A DNA stretch of 17,750 bases from an uncultured Bacteroidales bacterium (GTDB lineage: Bacteria > Bacteroidota > Bacteroidia > Bacteroidales > UBA3663), in assembly GCA_905236195.1 (NCBI GenBank), contig CAJOOX010000021.1:1-17750 (forward strand), read 5' to 3'. The position numbers and the translations under genes were made by a program. Shown piece by piece: positions 6,214 through 14,746 of this stretch. Numbering within the stretch: position 1 is the first letter of the stretch; each line of letters opens with the position of its first letter. The notes below the pieces were generated by a model. It ran no database searches. It was not told the origin of the DNA and was given only the letters and a program-made list of their open reading frames with translations.

Positions 6214-8165
6214 AGCATATAGAACTTCTTGCCCCGGCACGTGATGCAGAAGTGGGCATCGAAGCCGTCAATCATGGAGCGGACGCCGTGTATATCGGTG
6301 CTCCGCTCTTTAGCGCTCGTGCGGCCGCCGGTGTGGCTGTGCCCGACATCGAGCGGCTGGCACAATATGCCCACCGCTACAATGCCCGAACCATCGTCGC
6401 CCTCAATACCATATTGAAAGACGAGGAGCTGCCGCGTGCGGAAGAGATGATCCACCAACTCTGGAATGCGGGAGCCGATGCCCTCATTGTGCAGGATATG
6501 GGACTGCTGGAAATGAACCTGCCTCCCATTCCGCTCCATGCATCCACACAAATGGATACACGTACACCCGAGAAGGCGAGACTCCTTGAGTCGCTGGGCT
6601 TCAGGCGCATTGTGGTGGCCAGAGAGCTGTCGCTGCAACAGATTCGTGCGATATCCGAACAGGTCTCCACGGAATTGGAGTGCTTCGTTCACGGTGCGCT
6701 CTGCGTTTCGGTCTCCGGTCAATGCTACATGAGCGCCTATCTCAACGGACGCTCAGCCAATCGCGGCACTTGTGCCCAATCCTGCCGTCTGCCGATGGAT
6801 CTATACGACGCAGCCGGCAACCTGATAGTGTCGCAGAAACATCTGCTCTCGCTGCGGGATATGAACCGTTCGAAATATCTGCGCCAACTGATTGAAGCGG
6901 GCATCTCCTCTTTGAAAATCGAGGGTCGTCTCAAGGATATGACGTATGTAAAAAACGTGACAGCCTACTACCGACAGCTGTTGGACAGCATCCTTGCCGG
7001 ACGGGACGATTGGGAACCTGTATCCGACGGCTCCTGCACCTATACTTTCGAGCCGCATCCCGAGGCATCATTCAATCGGGGCTTTACGGACTATTATCTG
7101 GAAGGGAACCTGGAGACCAAGAATGTCTCAGGTGCCGAACCCGTGTGGAACTTTCTGACCCCGAAATCGATGGGGGAGAGGCTGGGCAAAATCGTCAGGG
7201 TGATGCGCGATGCCTTCGAACTCGATACCAAAGCCGTGATTCACAACGGCGACGGACTGATGGTGCTGGCCAAAAACGACCCCAATGCCCTCGACAACAG
7301 TCTGATTGGCTTCCGCCTGAACCGCTGGGATCCGCAACGGCATCAGATCTTTCCGCTGGGCGGAACTCAGATAACGCGACAACTCCGACCTGGGATGGAA
7401 GTGTGGCGAAATCAGGACCAGGCCTTCGACCAGTTGCTGATGCGGAAGTCTGCCGACCGCAAAATCCCCGTTGATCTCCGCTTCACCGTACAGAAGGATG
7501 AACTCCGGCTGAGCCTCACTGATTCGCGCGGGACTGAAGCTTCGACCTCCTGGCGACCGGAACAACCCTTCGAGACAGCCCAGCGACCGCAAAAGGATAA
7601 TTACCAGCGACAACTTACGAAGCTGGGTGACAGTTCCTTCTCGGCCCGCACGTTCCATCTCGAGTCCGGGACAGAATACTTTATCCCCAGTTCGGCGCTC
7701 AACAGTCTGCGCCGTCAGGCCGTCATCAACCTGGAGGCGGAGCGCGAACGGGTAAGGTGCGAACGCCGTGAGGAGCAACCAGCACCGAAGAAACCTCGCG
7801 TTTCCGGCCGGGAGATTCTTCCTGCCGATTTCAGAGCCAACGTGCTGAATGCCAAGGCCCGGAAGGTTTTTGAGGATCTGGGCATTGAAAATGTCGAACC
7901 GGCGTTTGAAGATGAACGGCACACCCTGCTTTCAGAAACTTCGTTGAGCCGGACTCCCGTCATGGTGACCAGACATTGTCTGCGTTACGCTTTGGGGGCC
8001 TGTCCTAATTTTCCGAAGCCGAATGTTTCAAAATCGGCGTTGCCAAATGGCATTTTGGCTACTCCATGGACCCTAAAAATAGCAGATAAAAATTTTTTTT
8101 TAAAATTTGGCTGTAAAAATGAGTGTATGTCGGAAATTTTTATTATCTTTGCACCCCAAAATTGA
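6210..8165 (+). CDS. Peptidase U32-family protein (RlhA/YegQ-like), long C-terminal tail
   Basis: A 651-residue U32-family protein. Family members characterised in other bacteria act in RNA hydroxylation or ubiquinone hydroxylation and hold an Fe-S cluster, so protease activity should not be assumed. The N-terminal (beta/alpha) part begins KHIELLAPARDAEVGIEAVN. The U32 signature lies at 157-175 (ECFVHGALC...GQC..S), with cysteines C158, C165, C172, C188 and C192. SLKIEGRLKD follows. The C-terminal domain has TRHCLRYALGACP and a degenerate CKNEC where relatives tend to have CKNC. GTG at 6210 is the start, overlapping the rpiB stop by 4 bp. The last codons run through the AT-rich purH promoter, so the tail is probably extended compared with relatives. 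Confidence 0.88.
   Translation: MKHIELLAPARDAEVGIEAVNHGADAVYIGAPLFSARAAAGVAVPDIERLAQYAHRYNARTIVALNTILKDEELPRAEEMIHQLWNAGADALIVQDMGLLEMNLPPIPLHASTQMDTRTPEKARLLESLGFRRIVVARELSLQQIRAISEQVSTELECFVHGALCVSVSGQCYMSAYLNGRSANRGTCAQSCRLPMDLYDAAGNLIVSQKHLLSLRDMNRSKYLRQLIEAGISSLKIEGRLKDMTYVKNVTAYYRQLLDSILAGRDDWEPVSDGSCTYTFEPHPEASFNRGFTDYYLEGNLETKNVSGAEPVWNFLTPKSMGERLGKIVRVMRDAFELDTKAVIHNGDGLMVLAKNDPNALDNSLIGFRLNRWDPQRHQIFPLGGTQITRQLRPGMEVWRNQDQAFDQLLMRKSADRKIPVDLRFTVQKDELRLSLTDSRGTEASTSWRPEQPFETAQRPQKDNYQRQLTKLGDSSFSARTFHLESGTEYFIPSSALNSLRRQAVINLEAERERVRCERREEQPAPKKPRVSGREILPADFRANVLNAKARKVFEDLGIENVEPAFEDERHTLLSETSLSRTPVMVTRHCLRYALGACPNFPKPNVSKSALPNGILATPWTLKIADKNFFLKFGCKNECMSEIFIIFAPQN
8144..8151 (+). 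promoter_or_regulatory. -7 promoter element of the purH-mre operon
   Basis: TATCTTTG fits TAnnTTTG exactly, 38 bp before the purH ATG. No TTTG stands 19-21 bp upstream, so the -33 element is weak or absent. The box lies inside the last codons of the U32 gene. Confidence 0.65.
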
Positions 8166-8189
8166 TATTTTTAAAACTGCAACAAAATA

Positions 8190-8786
8190 ATGGATCAAAA
8201 GAAAATCAAAACCGCACTTGTGTCGGTATATCACAAGGATGGTCTCGATGCCATCATCAAGAAACTCCATGCGGAGGGTGTACAGCTTCTCTCCACCGGA
8301 GGAACACAGAAGTTCATCGAGGAACTGGGCATTCCATGTCAGGCTGTAGAAGAGCTGACTACTTATCCCTCCATTCTCGGAGGCCGGGTAAAGACTCTTC
8401 ACCCCAAAATCTTCGGCGGCATTCTCGGACGTCGCGACAATGCAGACGACCGCGATCAGATGGCCAAGTACGAGATTCCCGAAATCGACCTCGTAATTGT
8501 GGATCTCTATCCTTTTGAGGCAACTGTAGCCTCCGGTGCTGATTTTCAGTCCATTATCGAGAAGATAGACATCGGCGGCATTTCACTGATCCGTGCAGCA
8601 GCCAAGAATTTCAAGGATGTCATCATCGTAGCTTCCAAAGCTCAGTACCAGCAGCTTGCAGAAATGCTTGGCAAGAAGGGAGCACAGAGCGACTACGAGG
8701 ACCGTCTTTCGTTCGCAGAACAGGCATTCGGTGTTTCTTCTCATTACGACACAGCCATTCATGCTTGGTTCGCTGAGCAGAAATAA
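8190..8786 (+). CDS. purH: IMP cyclohydrolase, stand-alone N-terminal PurH domain
   Basis: This domain closes FAICAR to IMP, the last step of de novo purine synthesis. The 198-residue product has the MGS-like cyclohydrolase core throughout: TALVSVYHKDGLD (8-20), STGGT (35-39), GGRVKTLHPKIFGGIL (64-79), DLYPF (105-109), IDIGG (126-130) and LIRAAAKN (133-140). Bifunctional PurH proteins are about 510-530 residues because an AICAR formyltransferase domain follows. Here translation ends in two tandem TAA codons right at the domain boundary, and only 42 bp separate it from mreB, with no trace of the second domain. The formyltransferase must therefore be encoded elsewhere if the pathway is complete. 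The protein could also be called PurJ. It is the first gene of the mre operon. Confidence 0.93.
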   Translation: MDQKKIKTALVSVYHKDGLDAIIKKLHAEGVQLLSTGGTQKFIEELGIPCQAVEELTTYPSILGGRVKTLHPKIFGGILGRRDNADDRDQMAKYEIPEIDLVIVDLYPFEATVASGADFQSIIEKIDIGGISLIRAAAKNFKDVIIVASKAQYQQLAEMLGKKGAQSDYEDRLSFAEQAFGVSSHYDTAIHAWFAEQK

Positions 8787-8828
8787 TAACTCTCATTTTT
8801 TTTACTCACTTTAATTTTTTCAATTGTA

Positions 8829-9851
8829 ATGGGACTTTTTAACCTTACTCAGGAAGTGGCTATTGACTTGGGTACAGCCAATACCGTCATTATTCACGGC
8901 GGCAAGATTGTCGTGAATGCTCCTTCCATTGTCGCCCTTGAGGTCCGCGACAACAAACTCGTTGCCGTAGGTCACAAAGCACAGCAGATGATGGGCCGTA
9001 CCCCTGATACGATTCGTACCGTCCGTCCTCTGAGAGACGGTGTAATCGCAGACTTCAACGCCGCAGAGCAGATGATCCGCGGTATGATCAAGATGGCATT
9101 TGCCAACAAGAAGTCAATCTTCACGCCGCAGCTCCGCATGGTTGTGTGCATACCCTCAGGTTCGACAGAGGTCGAGATCCGTGCCGTGCGCGACTCCTCA
9201 GAGCATGCCGGCGGCCGCGATGTTTACATGATTTATGAGCCCATGGCCGCAGCCATCGGTATCGGTATCGATGTACTTGCCCCCGAGGGTAACATGATTG
9301 TCGACATAGGCGGCGGTTCTACCGAGATTGCCGTTATCTCGCTGGGCGGTATTGTTTCGAACAAGTCCATCCGTATTGCCGGTGATGACCTTACCCAGGA
9401 TATTATGGACTATATGCGCCGCCAGCACAATATCCGTGTAGGCGAGCCCACAGCAGAGCAGATTAAACTGAATGTGGGTTCTGCGCTCACCATGCTCGAC
9501 AACCCGCCAGAGGATTTCATCGTGCGCGGTCCCAACCAGATGACTGCCCTTCCCATGGAGGTGCCTGTCAGCTATTCTGAAGTGGCCCATTGCCTTGAGA
9601 AGTCTATTTCCAAGATTGAGGCAGCCGTTCTTTCCGCTCTCGAATCCACTCCTCCCGAATTGTATGCTGATATCGTTCGCAACGGTGTTTATCTGACGGG
9701 CGGCGGTGCCATGCTCCGCGGTCTCGACAAACGTCTGCAGGACAAGATCGGAATCCAGTTCCATGTGGCAGAGGATCCGCTTCTCTCCGTGGCCAAGGGT
9801 ACGGGTATTGCACTCAAGAATATAGAACGATTCCCCTTCCTGATCCGATAA
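8829..9851 (+). CDS. mreB: Rod-shape-determining protein MreB (bacterial actin)
   Basis: MreB polymerises on the inner face of the cytoplasmic membrane and guides the elongasome during lateral wall growth. The 340-residue product has the actin-fold ATP sites: phosphate-1 DLGTANT at 13-19, phosphate-2 IVDIGGGSTEIAVI at 157-170 and the adenosine loop VYLTGGGAMLRGL at 287-299. IYEPMAAAIG (135-144) contains the glutamate linked to ATP hydrolysis. The N-terminal MGLFNLTQE matches the short membrane-contacting N-terminus of many MreBs. mreC begins at the base right after the TAA. A 312-residue open frame on the opposite strand is a shadow of this gene and mreC. Confidence 0.98.
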   Translation: MGLFNLTQEVAIDLGTANTVIIHGGKIVVNAPSIVALEVRDNKLVAVGHKAQQMMGRTPDTIRTVRPLRDGVIADFNAAEQMIRGMIKMAFANKKSIFTPQLRMVVCIPSGSTEVEIRAVRDSSEHAGGRDVYMIYEPMAAAIGIGIDVLAPEGNMIVDIGGGSTEIAVISLGGIVSNKSIRIAGDDLTQDIMDYMRRQHNIRVGEPTAEQIKLNVGSALTMLDNPPEDFIVRGPNQMTALPMEVPVSYSEVAHCLEKSISKIEAAVLSALESTPPELYADIVRNGVYLTGGGAMLRGLDKRLQDKIGIQFHVAEDPLLSVAKGTGIALKNIERFPFLIR

Positions 9852-10673
9852 ATGAATTCGCTTTTCCGTTTCCTTCAACGTAACAGCGCGTTCCTCACTT
9901 GGCTTATCTTGGCAGTAGTGTCCATCGTCATGCTCTGCCAAGGTAATCCTTATCACCGTTCGATATGGATGGGTAGCGCCAATCGTGTCTCCGGCTCGGT
10001 CTTCCAGTCGGTGAATGCCTTCACGAGCTATTTCGGGCTCCGTGAAGCCAACGAGGCCCTGCTCCGTCGAATGGGAGATATGGAGGCCGAGAATCAGCGA
10101 CTTCGGGCCATGCTTGTCCAATATGAGGATTTGCATAATCCGTCAATCGATACGATACCGCAGTATCATTTCGAAATCGCCCACGTTGTGGGTAACAGCA
10201 TCGCTCAGGCTGAAAACTACATCACGCTTGACAAGGGAAGCCTCGATTCCGTCAAGGTAAACCTCGGCGTGGCCGATCATAATGGCGTGGTCGGTATCGT
10301 GGCTGCCGTGAGTGAACATTATTCACTGGTCATCTCCCTGCTCAATCCCAAGCTCCGAATCTCTGTCAAACTCAAGAACAGCGATTCTTTCGGATCGCTG
10401 GTGTGGGACGGCGAGAGCTACGAATATGCAATCCTCTCCGACCTGCCCCGTTCCGTACAGTTCACAGCCGGCGATACTGTGGTGACCTCCGGTTACTCGG
10501 GTTCATTCCCCAAAGGACTGCCTGTCGGCATTATCACAGAAACACTGGAGAGGGAAGACGACAATTTTCTCGTTTTCCGAGTTAAGTTGTTCACCGACTT
10601 CAACAACTTGAACTCCGTCTTTGTTATTCATAACGACAGACAGGACGAAATTCAAAAACTCGAAAATCAATGA
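9852..10673 (+). CDS. mreC: Rod-shape-determining protein MreC
   Basis: MreC links cytoplasmic MreB to the periplasmic part of the elongasome and activates PBP2-RodA. The 273-residue product has a short cytoplasmic N-terminus and one membrane helix (about 13-30). A coiled coil follows at about 62-93 (REANEALLRRMGDMEAENQR and onward), then the two-lobed beta domain with ENYITLDKGSLDSVKVNLGV (121-140) and VVTSGYSGSFPKGLPVGII (210-228). Length and layout are standard. It starts directly after the mreB stop, and its own stop overlaps the mreD start (ATGA, 4 bp), both signs of translational coupling. Confidence 0.96.
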   Translation: MNSLFRFLQRNSAFLTWLILAVVSIVMLCQGNPYHRSIWMGSANRVSGSVFQSVNAFTSYFGLREANEALLRRMGDMEAENQRLRAMLVQYEDLHNPSIDTIPQYHFEIAHVVGNSIAQAENYITLDKGSLDSVKVNLGVADHNGVVGIVAAVSEHYSLVISLLNPKLRISVKLKNSDSFGSLVWDGESYEYAILSDLPRSVQFTAGDTVVTSGYSGSFPKGLPVGIITETLEREDDNFLVFRVKLFTDFNNLNSVFVIHNDRQDEIQKLENQ

Positions 10674-11161
10674 CCTACGTATACTCCTTTTTCTGGCTGA
10701 TTATTTCTTTGCTACTGCAGGTGCTGGTGTTCAACCGTCTCAGCATCTGGGGTGGTGTGGCATTGGTTTACATTTATGTGTTGGCAAAGTTCCCGGTAGA
10801 TATGAACCGCTCCCTTCAGGTGATTGTCGGATTTCTGACAGGTTTGGTTGTTGATATTTTCTGCAATACACCGGGCATGCATGCGCTGGCAGCCGCAACG
10901 GCCATGTGGCTTCGTATCCCAATCCTCCGGATGTTTGTCGATGCACAGGATTTCAATATGGGAGTTCCCGGCATCCAGCGTCCCGGTCTGGCTGTTTTCT
11001 CAAAGTATATCCTGGCATTGTTTCTTTTTCATATTCTATTATTATATTTAATAGAAGCATTCTCTCTGTTTCAGCCGGGAGTGCTTTTCACTAAAATTAC
11101 CGTCTCTCTCATTCTCACCTACGTCATTTCATTGTCGTTAGAAGTTTTTCAAAGGAATTAA
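10670..11161 (+). CDS. mreD: Rod-shape-determining protein MreD
   Basis: A 163-residue integral membrane protein, about five or six hydrophobic helices, in the position always held by MreD. Sequence conservation in MreD is low, so the call rests on size, topology and context; the stretch GFLTGLVVDIF is nevertheless typical of MreD. It is thought to work with MreC in the elongasome. The ATG overlaps the mreC stop by 4 bp, and mrdA starts 6 bp after its stop. Confidence 0.93.
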   Translation: MTYVYSFFWLIISLLLQVLVFNRLSIWGGVALVYIYVLAKFPVDMNRSLQVIVGFLTGLVVDIFCNTPGMHALAAATAMWLRIPILRMFVDAQDFNMGVPGIQRPGLAVFSKYILALFLFHILLLYLIEAFSLFQPGVLFTKITVSLILTYVISLSLEVFQRN

Positions 11162-11167
11162 CTCAGT

Positions 11168-13030
11168 ATGCAACACGACTATCAACTCGAGAAACGCCGT
11201 TTCGTCATCGGAGGGTTGGTCGTCCTGATCCTTCTCATATATATCGGACGTCTGTTCCAACTTCAGGTCATTGACGACAACTGGGAGCAGATGTCAGTCG
11301 ATAATGCGTTCTATACACGTATTGTCTATCCTTCACGAGGCCTTATCTACGATCGCAACGGACAGCTCCTTGTCGACAACGAGCCGGCTTATGATCTTGT
11401 GGTCACAATGCGCAATGTCAAGGATCTCGACACCCTCGATTTCTGTCAGACTTTGGGCATCACCAAAGAGTATTTCATCGCCCGTATGAAGAAAATCCGC
11501 AATACCCGCGGATATTCATCCTACACTCAGCAGACTTTCGCATCCCAACTCTCGGGCTACGATTACGGCATTCTTCAGGAACGTCTCTACCGGTACCGGG
11601 GCTTTGAAATCGTTCCCCGTACTGTCAGGCAGTATAAAATCCCCATCGCGCCGCTCATTATGGGCAATATCCGCGAGGTTTCGCCCAAAGAGATCGAAAA
11701 GGACCCATACTACATGCGCGGCGACTATGTCGGCGATCTGGGCGTCGAGCGTTCCTACGAAACATATCTGCGAGGTGTCAAGGGTAAGGAAATCCTCTAT
11801 CGCGATGCCCACGGCCGTGTGCAGGGCCATTATGCCGGCGGTGCATACGATATACAGCCCGTTTCCGGTCACAACCTGACGCTCTCCATTGATGCCAATC
11901 TTCAGGCCTATGCCGAGTCGCTCATGGTCAACAAGGTCGGAGCCGTCGTGGCCATCGAACCCAAGACCGGAGAAGTCCTGTGTGCCGTATCGGCTCCTAC
12001 ATTCGACCCGCGTCTCCTTGTCGGACGTCAGCGCGGCAAGAACTACTCGGAACTTTACAAAACGCCGTTTAAGCCCCTGTTCGACCGTGCCGTCTCCGCA
12101 ACCTATCCCCCCGGTTCGACGTTCAAGCCTACCCAGGGGCTCATTGGCCTGCAGGAGGGCGCCATCACCCCCAATACACTTTTCCCCTGTCATCACGGTT
12201 TCCATCTCGGCAGTTTCAAACTCGGATGTCATGGTCATCCTTCGCCGCTTCCCCTGATTCCCGCTATTGCAACTTCATGCAACGGCTACTTCTGCGGCAC
12301 ACTCATGAATATTCTCAATGACCGCCGTCGGTATCCTACAATCCAGGATGCATTCGAGAAGTGGAAGAACTATATGGTTTCCATGGGCTACGGTTATCCA
12401 CTGGGCATTGATATCCCCAACGAGAAGCGCGGATTCATTCCCAACAACCAGTTCTACAACAAGGCATTCAAGACCGAAGCTTGGAAAACAATCAACATCA
12501 TTTCCATATCCATCGGTCAGGGCGAAATCATGGCAACACCCCTCCAGATAGCCAACCTCGGAGCCACCATTGCCAACCGCGGCTGGTTCTATACGCCCCA
12601 CGTCGTCCATGCCATTCAGGATACCCTGCTGCCTGATACGTTCAGCGTAAAACGCAAAACGCTTATTGATACCCGATGGTATGACTACATAGTGGAGGGC
12701 ATGCGCGGTGCCGTCACCGGAGGTACCTGCCGCAAAGCCAGCCTCGATGTCAAAGGCATAGAAGTCTGTGGCAAGACCGGGACAGCACAGAACCCTCACG
12801 GAAAAGACCATTCCGTATTCATGGGTTTTGCGCCTATGGACGATCCCAAGATTGCCATCTGTGTATTTGTCGAACAGGGCGGATTCGGTGCCACCTATGG
12901 CGTCCCCATCGGGTCGCTCGTGATGGAGAAGTACCTCACCGGTTCAATCTCTCCAAGCCGGCAGTATCTTGAGGATGCTATGCTCAACGGCAACACCATG
13001 CAGTTTATGGATGCCAAGAACTATCGCTGA
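11168..13030 (+). CDS. mrdA: Penicillin-binding protein 2 (elongasome transpeptidase)
   Basis: PBP2 cross-links peptidoglycan during cell elongation, paired with RodA and activated by MreC. The 620-residue product has one N-terminal membrane helix (about 12-30) and a pedestal domain beginning near YPSRGLIYDRNGQLL (54-68). The transpeptidase domain carries all three active-site motifs: S317-TFK (317-320), S370-C-N (370-372) and K536-T-G (536-538). Cysteines C341, C354 and C371 with H355 or H357 surround the SxN motif. An equivalent region in gamma-proteobacterial PBP2 has been described as a zinc site with different ligands, so zinc binding here is an inference. Unusually for this operon, 122 bp separate it from rodA. 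Confidence 0.97.
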   Translation: MQHDYQLEKRRFVIGGLVVLILLIYIGRLFQLQVIDDNWEQMSVDNAFYTRIVYPSRGLIYDRNGQLLVDNEPAYDLVVTMRNVKDLDTLDFCQTLGITKEYFIARMKKIRNTRGYSSYTQQTFASQLSGYDYGILQERLYRYRGFEIVPRTVRQYKIPIAPLIMGNIREVSPKEIEKDPYYMRGDYVGDLGVERSYETYLRGVKGKEILYRDAHGRVQGHYAGGAYDIQPVSGHNLTLSIDANLQAYAESLMVNKVGAVVAIEPKTGEVLCAVSAPTFDPRLLVGRQRGKNYSELYKTPFKPLFDRAVSATYPPGSTFKPTQGLIGLQEGAITPNTLFPCHHGFHLGSFKLGCHGHPSPLPLIPAIATSCNGYFCGTLMNILNDRRRYPTIQDAFEKWKNYMVSMGYGYPLGIDIPNEKRGFIPNNQFYNKAFKTEAWKTINIISISIGQGEIMATPLQIANLGATIANRGWFYTPHVVHAIQDTLLPDTFSVKRKTLIDTRWYDYIVEGMRGAVTGGTCRKASLDVKGIEVCGKTGTAQNPHGKDHSVFMGFAPMDDPKIAICVFVEQGGFGATYGVPIGSLVMEKYLTGSISPSRQYLEDAMLNGNTMQFMDAKNYR

Positions 13031-13066
13031 TAAACAGCGGAATATTTATTGGATTTTAAGATTTAC

Positions 13067-13126
13067 TTATTTTAGATTAAAGTTAAAGACATAATCATCT
13101 CGCTTTGCAATTCCAATCTAAAATAA
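13067..13126 (+). repeat. 12-bp perfect inverted repeat in the mrdA-rodA gap
   Basis: TTATTTTAGATT (13067-13078) and AATCTAAAATAA (13115-13126) are exact inverse complements separated by 36 nt. The right arm leads into a 14-bp direct repeat with one mismatch (13121-13134 and 13136-13149, AAATAAAATA[A/G]CTA). The gap is strongly AT-rich in an otherwise tightly packed operon. It could be an RNA stem, a processing site or a protein-binding site; the sequence does not decide. A poor -7-like box TCGCTTTG lies in the loop at 13100-13107. Confidence 0.6.
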
Positions 13127-13152
13127 AATAACTAAAAATAAAATAGCTAATA

Positions 13153-14640
13153 TTGAGCAACTATTTCAAATCGTTCGACTGGGTAACGCTGGTCATGTAT
13201 CTCATCCTCGTTTTTGCGGGGTGGCTCACCATTCATGCAGCCTCCTACAATCTCGAAGACCCCGACATCTCCATCTTCGACTTCTCCCGTCCTTCTGGAA
13301 AACAGATAGTGTGGATTGCATTGTCTGTCTTTTTGGTCGTCCTTATTTTAGTCACCGACAGTAAGTTCTTCATCACATATGCGCCCGTTATCTATACGTT
13401 GATGATGATTCTGCTGCTGGCCACCATTTTCATCGGCACGAACATCAACGGATCGCATTCCTGGATCAAGATAGGGGCGTTCTCCATCCAGCCCGCCGAG
13501 TTCGGTAAATTCTCCACCGCCCTCATGTTGGCATGGCTTTTCAATACTTATAATTTCAAACTCACCCGTCCCTCCAACTTCCTTCGTGCCGTCCTCATCA
13601 TCATCGTACCCGTCATCCTCATCATCCTCCAACGTGAGACCGGCTCGGCCCTCGTCTACTTTTCTCTCGTCCTCCTTTTCTACCGACAGGGAATGTCCGG
13701 CATCATCCTCTGGCTAGGTTTCTCCATGGTGCTGATTTTCGTGTTGGGTATACGCTATAGTATCGATATAGCCACAGGTGACCCCTCGCTCTTCGGACAG
13801 GAGCTCGTCCTTTCCATCATTCCCTTCCTTGTCGTTCTCATGTTCGTTTTCTATCTGGAGGATTATTACTCGGCCTTCAAGTTGGGGATTATCTCGGCAG
13901 CGGTGCTCATCGCAGGCGGATTGATCATCAGATACCTTCCGCCCTATCTTCCAGAACCCTATGCCGGCCTGTTTGTCAAATACGCCACCTACCGCAACAT
14001 GGCGCTGCTTCTTTCGATTTACAGCGCACTCTACACACTCTGGCACTATCTCCTCAGTCGATACCTGCCCTACCTTTGGGTGGCCCTCATCGGTCTCTTC
14101 TTCATAGGATGGCTCTTCCTCTGCCACGCAGCGTTCAACAAGCTCGAAGACCATCAGCGCACCCGTATCGAGGTGCTTCTTGGCATCAAGCAGGACCTCA
14201 AGGGCGCCGGCTACAATGTCAATCAGGCTAAGATTGCCATCGGTTCCGGCGGATTCCTGGGCAAGGGCTATCTTCAGGGAACCCAGACCAAACTCTCCTA
14301 TGTGCCCGAGCAGGAGACCGACTTCATCTTCTGTACAGTCGGTGAGGAAAAGGGATTCCTCGGATCATCCCTTCTCGTTCTCCTCTACATGGCCCTCATC
14401 CTTCGCCTCATCTGGCTCGCAGAGCGGCAACGAACCGTCTTTGCCCAGATCTACGGCTACTGTGTCGCCTCCATCTTCGCCTTCCACGTCTTTATCAATG
14501 TCGGAATGGTTATCGGACTGGTTCCGGTAATAGGTATTCCCTTGCCGTTCTTCAGTTACGGCGGTTCGGGACTCTGGTCGTTCACAATTCTCCTCTTTAT
14601 CTTCCTCAAGCTCGACATGAGCCGCATTGACAGCTATTGA
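13153..14640 (+). CDS. rodA: Peptidoglycan polymerase RodA (SEDS family), TTG start
   Basis: RodA is the SEDS glycosyltransferase that polymerises lipid II during elongation, in complex with PBP2. The 495-residue, many-pass membrane protein shows NGSHSWI (99-105), QPAEFGK (113-119), RETGSAL (161-167), AIGSGGFLGKG (362-372), PEQETDFIF (385-393, with the conserved Asp) and GIPLPFFSYGGSG (461-473). It is longer than the roughly 370-residue E. coli type because of extra hydrophobic sequence between about 183 and 325. The start must be TTG at 13153: an in-frame TAG lies at 13144-13146, and the first ATG (13195) would remove the conserved FDW start of helix 1. Confidence 0.95.
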   Translation: MSNYFKSFDWVTLVMYLILVFAGWLTIHAASYNLEDPDISIFDFSRPSGKQIVWIALSVFLVVLILVTDSKFFITYAPVIYTLMMILLLATIFIGTNINGSHSWIKIGAFSIQPAEFGKFSTALMLAWLFNTYNFKLTRPSNFLRAVLIIIVPVILIILQRETGSALVYFSLVLLFYRQGMSGIILWLGFSMVLIFVLGIRYSIDIATGDPSLFGQELVLSIIPFLVVLMFVFYLEDYYSAFKLGIISAAVLIAGGLIIRYLPPYLPEPYAGLFVKYATYRNMALLLSIYSALYTLWHYLLSRYLPYLWVALIGLFFIGWLFLCHAAFNKLEDHQRTRIEVLLGIKQDLKGAGYNVNQAKIAIGSGGFLGKGYLQGTQTKLSYVPEQETDFIFCTVGEEKGFLGSSLLVLLYMALILRLIWLAERQRTVFAQIYGYCVASIFAFHVFINVGMVIGLVPVIGIPLPFFSYGGSGLWSFTILLFIFLKLDMSRIDSY

Positions 14641-14665
14641 TTCCTTTTCCGCCATAGAAACCAAA

Positions 14666-14697
14666 GGCAGCGGCTCTTTCTCTCCAGAGTCGCTGCC
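14666..14697 (+). terminator. Hairpin terminator after rodA
   Basis: Arms GGCAGCGGCTCT (14666-14677) and AGAGTCGCTGCC (14686-14697) form a 12-bp stem with an 8-nt loop. The single non-Watson-Crick pair is G-U on the plus strand and A-C on the minus strand, which favours use by the plus transcript. The tail GGATTATTATTGC is only moderately T-rich. It sits 25 bp after the rodA stop and may also serve the convergent CsgG-like gene. Confidence 0.8.
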
Positions 14698-14746
14698 GGA
14701 TTATTATTGCATCTTATTGTCAGGGAATGCTTAGATTGGCTGTCGG

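Noticed and set aside
9198..10136. 312-residue open frame on the minus strand
   Set aside because: It is antisense to mreB and mreC, which are certain; a shadow of codon use.
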